Assembly (NCBI RefSeq): GCF_001746295.1
Contig: NZ_MJAH01000006.1
Location: 718,187 to 782,186, forward strand
DNA from: Streptomyces sp. LUP47B
GTDB lineage: Bacteria; Actinomycetota; Actinomycetes; Streptomycetales; Streptomycetaceae
Length of the DNA stretch: 64,000 nt
Direction: 5' to 3'
The notes under the pieces were generated by a model. The model made no database searches. It saw only the letters and a list, made by a program, of their open reading frames with translations, and was not told where the DNA came from. The first letter of the stretch is position 1, and each line of letters begins with the position of its first letter. Made by a program: the position numbers and the translations under genes. Below are positions 58,173-64,000 of this stretch, in pieces.

Positions 58173-59579
58173 ATGCCCATGGGTCACACGGCCACAGACC
58201 AGGCAGGCACCGGGGGCCTGACAGCGACGGAGCACCGCCTGGCCAACGGCCTGCGCGTGGTGCTCTCCGAGGACCACCTGACCCCGGTCGCGGCGGTGTG
58301 CCTCTGGTACGACGTCGGCTCACGCCATGAGGTCAAGGGACGTACCGGTCTGGCTCACCTTTTCGAGCACTTGATGTTCCAGGGCTCGAAGCAGGTGCAG
58401 GGCAACGGGCACTTCGAGCTCGTCCAGGGCGCGGGCGGCTCGCTCAACGGCACCACCAGCTTCGAGCGGACCAACTACTTCGAGACCATGCCCACCCACC
58501 AGCTGGAGCTCGCCCTCTGGCTGGAGGCCGACCGCATGGGCTCCCTGCTCGCCGCCCTCGACGACGAGTCCATGGAGAACCAGCGGGACGTCGTCAAGAA
58601 CGAGCGACGCCAGCGCTACGACAACGTCCCGTACGGCACGGCCTTCGAGAAGCTCACCGCCCTCGCCTACCCGGAGGGCCACCCCTACCACCACACCCCG
58701 ATCGGCTCGATGGCCGACCTGGACGCGGCCACGCTGGAGGACGCGCGCGCGTTCTTCCGCACGTACTACGCGCCGGGCAACGCCGTTCTGTCGGTCGTCG
58801 GCGACATCGACCCGGAGCAGACGCTCGCCTGGATCGAGAAGTACTTCGGCTCCATCAAGTCGCACGACGGCAAGCCCGCGCCCCGCGACGGTTCCCTGCC
58901 CGAGACGATCGGCGAGCAGCTGCGCGAGGTCGTCGAGGAAGAGGTCCCGGCACGCGCCCTGATGGCGGCCTACCGGCTTCCGCACGACGGCACGCGCGCG
59001 TGCGACGCGGCCGACCTCGCCCTCACCGTCCTGGGCGGCGGCGAGTCGTCCCGCCTGTACAACCGGCTCGTACGGCGCGACCGTACGGCCGTCGCGGCCG
59101 GCTTCGGCCTGCTGCGCCTGGCCGGTGCGCCCTCCCTCGGCTGGCTCGACGTGAAGACCTCCGGCGACGTCGAGGTGCCGGTCATCGAGGCCGCCATCGA
59201 CGAGGAGCTCGCCCGGTTCGCCGAGGAGGGCCCCACTGCCGAGGAAATGGAACGCGCCCAGGCCCAGTTGGAACGCGAGTGGCTGGACCGGCTCGGCACG
59301 GTCGCGGGCCGCGCCGACGAACTGTGCCGCTTCGCCGTTCTGTTCGGCGACCCGCAGCTCGCCCTGACCGCCGTACAGCGCGTCCTGGAGGTGAGCGCCG
59401 AGGAGGTGCAGGAGGTCGCCAAGGCCAAGCTGCGCCCCGACAACCGCGCGGTGCTCGTCTACGAGCCCACCGCCCCGGCCGAGATCGCCCAGAGCGCCGA
59501 GGACGCCGAGGGTGCCGAAGACCCGGAGTCCGCGGCCACCGTGGAAGCCACCGACGAGAACGAGGAGGCGGCCAAGTGA
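58173..59579 (+). CDS. M16 family zinc peptidase, catalytic subunit
   Basis: This 468-residue pitrilysin-type peptidase has the inverted zinc motif HLFEH (His62, Glu65, His66) and the downstream Glu in VVKNERRQRYDN. The acidic C-terminal tail is rich in Ala and Glu. ATG 58173 follows GAAGGGA. It overlaps the next gene (GTGA), so the two are coupled and probably form a heterodimer like mitochondrial processing peptidase. Confidence 0.92.
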   Translation: MPMGHTATDQAGTGGLTATEHRLANGLRVVLSEDHLTPVAAVCLWYDVGSRHEVKGRTGLAHLFEHLMFQGSKQVQGNGHFELVQGAGGSLNGTTSFERTNYFETMPTHQLELALWLEADRMGSLLAALDDESMENQRDVVKNERRQRYDNVPYGTAFEKLTALAYPEGHPYHHTPIGSMADLDAATLEDARAFFRTYYAPGNAVLSVVGDIDPEQTLAWIEKYFGSIKSHDGKPAPRDGSLPETIGEQLREVVEEEVPARALMAAYRLPHDGTRACDAADLALTVLGGGESSRLYNRLVRRDRTAVAAGFGLLRLAGAPSLGWLDVKTSGDVEVPVIEAAIDEELARFAEEGPTAEEMERAQAQLEREWLDRLGTVAGRADELCRFAVLFGDPQLALTAVQRVLEVSAEEVQEVAKAKLRPDNRAVLVYEPTAPAEIAQSAEDAEGAEDPESAATVEATDENEEAAK

Positions 59580-60964
59580 CCGAGCTCGCCGCGATGGAGT
59601 TCCACCCGCAGCCGCAGGCGGGCGAGCCCAAGGTCTGGGCCTTCCCCGCCCCCGAGCGCGGGACGCTCGACAACGGCCTCACCCTCCTGCGCTGCCACCG
59701 CCCCGGCCAGCAGGTCGTCGCCGTCGAGGTGCTCCTGGACGCACCCCTGGACGCCGAGCCGGCGGGCCTGGACGGCGTCGCCACGATCATGGCGCGCGCC
59801 TTCTCCGAGGGCACCGACAAGCACTCCGCCGAGGAGTTCGCCGCAGAGCTGGAGCGCTGCGGCGCCACGCTCGACGCGCACGCCGACCACCCGGGCGTCC
59901 GCCTCAGCCTCGAAGTGCCCGCCTCCCGCCTCGCCAAGGCGCTCGGTCTGCTGGCCGACGCGCTCAGGGCGCCAGCGTTCGCGGACAGCGAGATCGAGCG
60001 GCTCGTCCGCAACCGCCTGGACGAGATCCCGCACGAGCTGGCCAACCCGTCCCGCCGCGCCGCCAAGGAGCTCTCCAGGGAGCTGTTCCCGGCCGACTCG
60101 CGCATGTCGCGCCCGCGCCAGGGCACCGAGGAGACGGTCGAGAACATCGACTCCGCGGCCGTGCGCGGCTTCTACGAGAAGCACGTGCGCCCCGCCACCG
60201 CGACCGCCGTGGTGGTCGGTGACCTCACTGGCATCGACCTGGACGCCCTGCTCGGCGACACCCTCGGTTCCTGGACCGGCTCCACGGGCCGACCGCGGCC
60301 GGTACCGCCGGTGACCGCCGACGACACCGGCCGGGTCGTCATCGTGGACCGCCCCGGCGCCGTCCAGACACAGCTGCTGATCGGCCGTATCGGCGCCGAC
60401 CGGCACGCACGCGTGTGGCCCGCGCAGGTGCTCGGCACGTACTGCCTCGGCGGCACCCTCACCTCCCGCCTGGACCGCGTCCTGCGCGAGGAGAAGGGCT
60501 ACACCTACGGTGTGCGCTCGTTCGGGCAGGTCCTCCGGTCCGCTCCGGACGGTTCGGGCGCCTCGATGCTCGCCATCAGCGGCTCCGTCGACACCCCGAA
60601 CACCGGTCCCGCCCTGGACGACCTGTGGAAGGTGCTGCGCACGCTCGCCGAAGGCGGCCTCACCGACGCCGAGCGCGATGTCGCCGTCCAGAACCTCGTC
60701 GGTGTGGCGCCGCTCAAGTACGAGACCGCGGCGGCCGTGGCGAGCACGCTGGCCGACCAGGTCGAGCAGCACCTGCCGGACGACTACCAGGCGACCCTGT
60801 ACCAGCAGCTCGCCGCGACCGGCACCGTCGAGGCCACCGCGGCCGTGGTGAACGCCTTCCCGGTGGACCGGCTGGTGACGGTCCTGGTCGGCGACGCCGC
60901 CGCCATCAAGGAGCCCGTGGAGGCCCTCGGCATCGGCGAAGTCAAGGTCGTGACGGCCGAGTAG
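59576..60964 (+). CDS. M16 family peptidase, non-catalytic partner
   Basis: This 462-residue M16 homologue has the fold (TLDNGLTLL, GVATIMARAFSEGT, CLGGTLTSRLDRVLREEKGYTYG with the substrate-binding R/Y pair) but no HxxEH motif. It therefore cannot bind catalytic zinc and should act as the substrate-binding half of the pair. GTG 59576 overlaps the upstream stop by four bases. Confidence 0.92.
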   Translation: MTELAAMEFHPQPQAGEPKVWAFPAPERGTLDNGLTLLRCHRPGQQVVAVEVLLDAPLDAEPAGLDGVATIMARAFSEGTDKHSAEEFAAELERCGATLDAHADHPGVRLSLEVPASRLAKALGLLADALRAPAFADSEIERLVRNRLDEIPHELANPSRRAAKELSRELFPADSRMSRPRQGTEETVENIDSAAVRGFYEKHVRPATATAVVVGDLTGIDLDALLGDTLGSWTGSTGRPRPVPPVTADDTGRVVIVDRPGAVQTQLLIGRIGADRHARVWPAQVLGTYCLGGTLTSRLDRVLREEKGYTYGVRSFGQVLRSAPDGSGASMLAISGSVDTPNTGPALDDLWKVLRTLAEGGLTDAERDVAVQNLVGVAPLKYETAAAVASTLADQVEQHLPDDYQATLYQQLAATGTVEATAAVVNAFPVDRLVTVLVGDAAAIKEPVEALGIGEVKVVTAE

Positions 60965-60977
60965 AGGAATCCGACCT

Positions 60978-61015
60978 CAGGGGCCCTGGTGACGCAAGCG
61001 TCACCAGGGCCCCTG
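60978..61015 (+). terminator. Strong terminator after the M16 pair
   Basis: Perfect 18-bp arms (60978-60995 and 60998-61015) around AA begin 13 bp past the stop. Confidence 0.85.
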
Positions 61016-61139
61016 GATGTCCGAATTGGGCAGGAGGTTGCCTGTCTGCCCTGTGGGATGCGCTACAAAAGCCGTCATCGGTTTGGGGATTGAAAGTGGC
61101 CCCGCTTAGCGTCCTCTGGGCTGTCCGTCAGGCACTGCG

Positions 61140-61312
61140 CCGCGTCCGCGGCACCGGGCAGCCATCGCCGAGTCCCCGCATGGCGCGAGCCAGGGGAGCC
61201 GGGGACCCAACCACAAGTCCCTGGGGTGAATCGGACGCCCGCGCGCACCGCGAGGGGGTCCGTAGGAGACCTTCCTGCTCCGAACCCGTCAGCTAACCCG
61301 GTAGGCGAGAAG
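61140..61312 (+). ncRNA. ydaO/yuaA-type c-di-AMP riboswitch
   Basis: The leader of the M23 peptidase gene contains the recognisable ydaO core in order: AGCCGGGGACCCA (about 61197), GGGGTGAATCGG (about 61224), GTCCGTAGGAGACCTTCC (about 61258) and CCGAACCCGTCAGCTAACCC then GGTAGGCGAGAAGG (about 61280-61312). Such riboswitches bind c-di-AMP and in actinobacteria commonly precede cell-wall hydrolase genes (established knowledge). It ends about 22 bp before the coding region, where AAGGAAGGAAAGG provides the ribosome-binding site. Confidence 0.85.
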
Positions 61313-61334
61313 GAAGGAAAGGACCAGCCACCAC

Positions 61335-62087
61335 ATGGCGTTCACCTGCGCCACCGGGAAGCACCGTCGTCCCAGCCGCATGAAGCGCACCACCGCCCGC
61401 GCGGCGGGCGTCGCGGCCCTCGCCACCACCGGCGTCATCGGCACCCTCGCCGCCCCGGCCCTCGCCGCCGACAACTCCGTCGAGCAGACCGGTCTCATGC
61501 CCGTCGTCAGCGTCGGCGACTCCCTCGCCGACCAGCTCGACGCCCAGGCCGAGGCCCAGGCGCAGGCCGCCGCGCAGAAGAAGGCGGCGGCTGAGGCCAA
61601 GCGCAAGGCCGAGGCGCGCGCCAAGGAGATACGCGAGGCCAAGGAGCGCGCCGCCCGCGAGGCCGAGCGCAAGCGCCTCAACCGCTTCGTCGCCCCGATC
61701 TCCGGCTCCTACGTGTCCACCGGCTACAAGACCGGCGGCTCCCTGTGGTCGTCCGGCAGCCACACCGGTATCGACTTCCACGCCGCGAGCGGCACCTCCG
61801 TGCACGCGGTCGGCCGCGGCACCGTCGTGGAGACCGGCTGGGGCGGGTCGTACGGCAACGAGATCGTGATCAGGATGGCCGACGGCACGTACACCCAGTA
61901 CGGCCACCTGTCGTCCATCGGCGTCTCGGTCGGCCAGTCGGTCACCCCGGGCCAGCAGATCGGACTGTCCGGCGCGACCGGCAACGTCACCGGGCCGCAC
62001 CTGCACTTCGAGGCGCGCACCACCGCCGAGTACGGCTCGGACATCGACCCCGTCGCCTACCTGCGCTCGCACGGCGTGAACGTCTGA
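61335..62087 (+). CDS. Secreted M23 family peptidoglycan endopeptidase
   Basis: This 250-residue exported protein has a signal peptide (cleavage after APALA), a charged coiled coil of Ala/Glu/Lys (about 70-115) and a LytM/M23 domain with SSGSHTGIDFHA (His and Asp zinc ligands) and HLHFEART. It cuts peptide crosslinks of the cell wall. Expression is presumably set by the c-di-AMP riboswitch in its leader. Confidence 0.92.
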   Translation: MAFTCATGKHRRPSRMKRTTARAAGVAALATTGVIGTLAAPALAADNSVEQTGLMPVVSVGDSLADQLDAQAEAQAQAAAQKKAAAEAKRKAEARAKEIREAKERAAREAERKRLNRFVAPISGSYVSTGYKTGGSLWSSGSHTGIDFHAASGTSVHAVGRGTVVETGWGGSYGNEIVIRMADGTYTQYGHLSSIGVSVGQSVTPGQQIGLSGATGNVTGPHLHFEARTTAEYGSDIDPVAYLRSHGVNV

Positions 62088-62113
62088 CGACCCACCGCGC
62101 GATCTCCGCGAGG

Positions 62114-62135
62114 CCCCGGCTCTCCCGAGCCGGGG
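62114..62135 (+). terminator. Terminator after the M23 peptidase gene
   Basis: Arms CCCCGGCTC and GAGCCGGGG with a 4-nt loop are followed by TTTCGTCGTTT. Confidence 0.8.
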
Positions 62136-62276
62136 TTTCGTCGTTTCCGCGGCCCCGTTGTCCAAAAAATATCCTCGGATTCCGGTCCGCCGTCGGAAAT
62201 TCCCGTTCATTGCAATAGAGTCACTGAACACACGTCAATCGGCGACGTTTCACGGGGATTAAGATGGAGGTCGGAC

Positions 62277-62972
62277 ATGCGTATTCCGGCGCACTCGGTA
62301 TGCACGGCGATCCGGGACGACATCGTCGCCGGTGTCTACGAGCGCGGCAGCCGGCTCACCGAGGAACTGCTCGCCCGCCGCTACGGCGTCTCCCGTGTCC
62401 CGGTCCGGGAGGCCCTGCGCACGCTGGAGGCCGAGGGCTTCGTGGTGACGCGCCGGCACGCGGGCGCGTGCGTGGCCGAACCGACCGAGCAGGAGGGCGC
62501 CGACGTCCTGGAGATGCGGATGCTCCTCGAGCCGCTCGGCGCCTCGCGGGCCGCCCAGCGCCGCACCGAGGCCCATCTGAAGGTGCTGCGCGGCCTGGTC
62601 AGGCTGGGCCAGGAGCGGGCCAGGCGGGGCAACAGCGAGGATCTGCGCTCTCTGGGGGGCTGGTTCCACGAGACGCTCGCCCAGGCCTCCGGCAGCCCCG
62701 CGCTGACCTCGATGCTGACCCAGCTGCGGCACAAGATCGCCTGGATGTACGTCGTGGACGCGCCGGCCAACCCCGCGGAGTCCTGGGCCGAACACGGCGC
62801 GATCGTGGACGCGGTGGCGCGCGGGGACGGCGAGCGCGCGCGGGCGATCACGGCACTGCACACCGAGCGCTCGGGCGCCGTGCACCGGCTGCGGTTCGCC
62901 TCCGGGCAGGACCGCACGGACCGTGTGAGGACCTCGCAACATCCTGTAAACGTGACAGGTCTGCGGCATTAA
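62277..62972 (+). CDS. GntR family (FCD type) transcriptional regulator
   Basis: This 231-residue regulator has the winged helix LTEELLARRYGVSRVPVREALRTLEAEGFV at about residues 27-56 and a FadR-C (FCD) all-helical domain with the metal/acid-binding His in WFHETLAQASG and AEHGAIVDAV. ATG 62277 follows GGAGGTCGGAC. It is convergent with ptsH, and its target is not evident; carbon-metabolism control is a reasonable guess. Confidence 0.9.
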   Translation: MRIPAHSVCTAIRDDIVAGVYERGSRLTEELLARRYGVSRVPVREALRTLEAEGFVVTRRHAGACVAEPTEQEGADVLEMRMLLEPLGASRAAQRRTEAHLKVLRGLVRLGQERARRGNSEDLRSLGGWFHETLAQASGSPALTSMLTQLRHKIAWMYVVDAPANPAESWAEHGAIVDAVARGDGERARAITALHTERSGAVHRLRFASGQDRTDRVRTSQHPVNVTGLRH

Positions 62973-63045
62973 CACGGGCGCCGTATACAAAGAGAGGCTA
63001 ATTCGAGGGGGAGTATTTCTGCTGCCCGTAAAAGGGAAATGCGAA

Positions 63046-63073
63046 GGGCCCGCCCGGTAATTCGGACGAGCCC
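63046..63073. terminator. Terminator between GntR and ptsH genes
   Basis: Arms 63046-63056 and 63063-63073 pair with two G-U pairs, and T-rich sequence follows in both directions (CTTTTTAAGG on plus), so it can serve both convergent genes. Confidence 0.7.
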
Positions 63074-63099
63074 CTCGATGCTTTTTAAGGCACCTTCCC

Positions 63100-63381
63100 T
63101 CAGACGGTCTCGGGAAGCTCCTCGAGCCCCTCGGCGACCAGCTTCGCGAGGCGGTCGAGGGCCGCGTCCGCGCCCTCGGCGTCGGAGGCGAGGACGACCT
63201 CCTCGCCGCCCTGCGCCCCCAGGCCGAGAACGGCCAGCATGGAGGCCGCGTTGACGGGGTTGCCGTCGGCCTTGGCGATCGTCACCGGGATACCTGCGGC
63301 CGTGGTGGCCCGGACGAAGATGGAAGCGGGGCGGGCGTGAAGGCCCTCGGCCCAGCCGACGTTGACGCGGCGCTCAGCCAT
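63100..63381 (-). CDS. ptsH: Phosphocarrier protein HPr
   Basis: This 93-residue protein is HPr of the phosphotransferase system. His15 in GLHARPAS accepts phosphate from enzyme I and passes it to sugar-specific EIIA domains. Ser47 in NAASMLAVLGLGAQ occupies the regulatory serine region. Enzyme I is not encoded in this window. The gene is alone on its strand, with a terminator after it. Confidence 0.95.
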   Translation of the reverse strand: MAERRVNVGWAEGLHARPASIFVRATTAAGIPVTIAKADGNPVNAASMLAVLGLGAQGGEEVVLASDAEGADAALDRLAKLVAEGLEELPETV

Positions 63382-63578
63382 GTGATGCTGCCCTTCGGTG
63401 TTCAGGGTTGTCTAGACCAGTTTCCCACACGTGAAGCGCCTCCGGACAGGACCCGAAGTCCCTCCGGGGGCAGTGGTCGGACCGCGGCCTCGGCCCGACG
63501 TGCGTCCTTGTGCGTTCTCGCGCGTTCTCCACAGACTGCCTCGCGCCGTTGTCGTACGCGAGCCGTACTCTGGGGCCC

Positions 63579-64000
63579 ATGCAGAGCGCGTCGGACCGGC
63601 ACGAGTATCCCGCCCACTGGGAGGCCGACGTGGTGCTGCGCGACGGCGGCACCGCGCGCATCAGGCCCATCACCGTCGACGACGCCGATCGCCTGGTCAG
63701 CTTCTACGAGCAGGTCTCGGACGAGTCGAAGTACTACCGCTTCTTCGCGCCCTACCCTCGCCTGTCCGCCAAGGACGTCCACCGCTTCACGCACCACGAC
63801 TTTGTGGACCGGGTGGGGCTCGCCGCCACGGTCGGCGGCGAGTTCATCGCCACCGTACGCTACGACCGCATCGGCACCGACGGCATGCCCGCCGCCGCCC
63901 CTGCCGACGAGGCCGAGGTAGCCTTCCTGGTCCAGGACGCCCACCAGGGACGCGGCGTGGCCTCCGCCCTCCTCGAACACATCGGGGCGGTCGCGCGCGA
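63579..64000 (+). CDS. GNAT acetyltransferase, probably the N-terminal part of a larger acetyl-CoA-synthetase-like fusion (3' end beyond window)
   Basis: The frame from ATG 63579 is open to the window end (about 140 residues). It shows VVLRDGGTARIRPITVDDAD, the SKYYRFFAPYPRLS segment and the acetyl-CoA loop QDAHQGRGVASALLEHI. Streptomyces homologues next to ptsH are about 900-residue Pat-type proteins in which this GNAT domain is joined to an NDP-forming acyl-CoA synthetase-like domain; whether that holds here cannot be seen. Confidence 0.85.
   Translation, partial: MQSASDRHEYPAHWEADVVLRDGGTARIRPITVDDADRLVSFYEQVSDESKYYRFFAPYPRLSAKDVHRFTHHDFVDRVGLAATVGGEFIATVRYDRIGTDGMPAAAPADEAEVAFLVQDAHQGRGVASALLEHIGAVAR

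Noticed and set aside
55277..58330. 1017-codon plus-strand frame opposite parC
   Set aside because: Antisense mirror of the parC gene; its sequence is Arg/Gly/Val-rich noise.
1..64000. CRISPR arrays, rRNA or tRNA genes, replication origin
   Set aside because: I saw no regularly spaced repeats, no cloverleaf-like tRNA patterns and no DnaA-box cluster while reading, although a covariance search was not possible.

Overview
The window is high-GC actinobacterial DNA, almost certainly from a Streptomyces. The signs are strong third-position GC bias, many TetR, LacI and XRE type regulators, GTG and TTG starts with AGGAGG-like leaders, and many secreted carbohydrate-active enzymes. The right end carries a familiar gene order: citrate synthase remnant, CobW GTPase, topoisomerase IV subunit A (parC), paired M16 peptidases, M23 peptidase, GntR regulator, HPr (ptsH), GNAT acetyltransferase. 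From memory this resembles the S. coelicolor SCO583x-584x neighbourhood.

Layout. (1) 1-0.9 kb: aminotransferase, cut by the window edge. (2) 1.2-29.4 kb: an accessory carbohydrate region. It holds a secreted esterase lipoprotein, a GH2-type glycosidase, a GH5 cellulase-like enzyme, a TAT-exported alpha/beta hydrolase, a five-gene sugar ABC transporter/Gfo-Idh-MocA/DUF6807 operon under a divergent LacI regulator, a cupin protein, an SGNH hydrolase, a right-handed beta-helix protein, a GH59-type enzyme with a ricin-like tail, and two divergent LacI regulators. At 7.3-8.3 kb lies a scrap heap of a broken IS256 transposase, a WYL-protein tail and a truncated XRE regulator. (3) 30-32.2 kb: a short-chain dehydrogenase and a TetR regulator that share an operator-like palindrome. 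(4) 32.6-43 kb: a long minus-strand aromatic-compound operon of nine intact genes and one dead SDR gene (two flavin monooxygenases, two FAH-family hydrolases, an extradiol-type VOC dioxygenase, an ACMSD-like amidohydrolase, a cyclase-family hydrolase and a two-subunit CoA-transferase), with a divergent LysR regulator. (5) 43.4-49.4 kb: TetR/DUF1295 reductase pair, NarL-type two-component system, small membrane protein and a membrane-anchored sulfite-oxidase-like molybdoenzyme. (6) 49.9-52.7 kb: a scar with a 5'-truncated SGNH hydrolase, tandem terminators, an apparently complete IS5-type element and a 5'-truncated citrate synthase; I read this as the edge of the accessory DNA. (7) 52.9-64 kb: core genes, including a c-di-AMP (ydaO-type) riboswitch in front of an M23 peptidase.

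How the genes work together. The secreted enzymes of region 2 would cut and deacylate plant or microbial polysaccharides, and the ABC operon would import and oxidise one of the released sugars. Several LacI regulators have recognisable palindromic sites nearby. The clearest signal is a 50-bp promoter/operator module present almost unchanged upstream of both the beta-helix gene and the GH59-type gene, which suggests one galactan or pectin regulon controlled by the LacI pair at 27-29.4 kb. Region 4 reads as ring hydroxylation, extradiol cleavage, hydrolysis or decarboxylation, then CoA transfer, of an unidentified aromatic acid. All function calls rest on reading motifs in the translated sequence; no database search was run.
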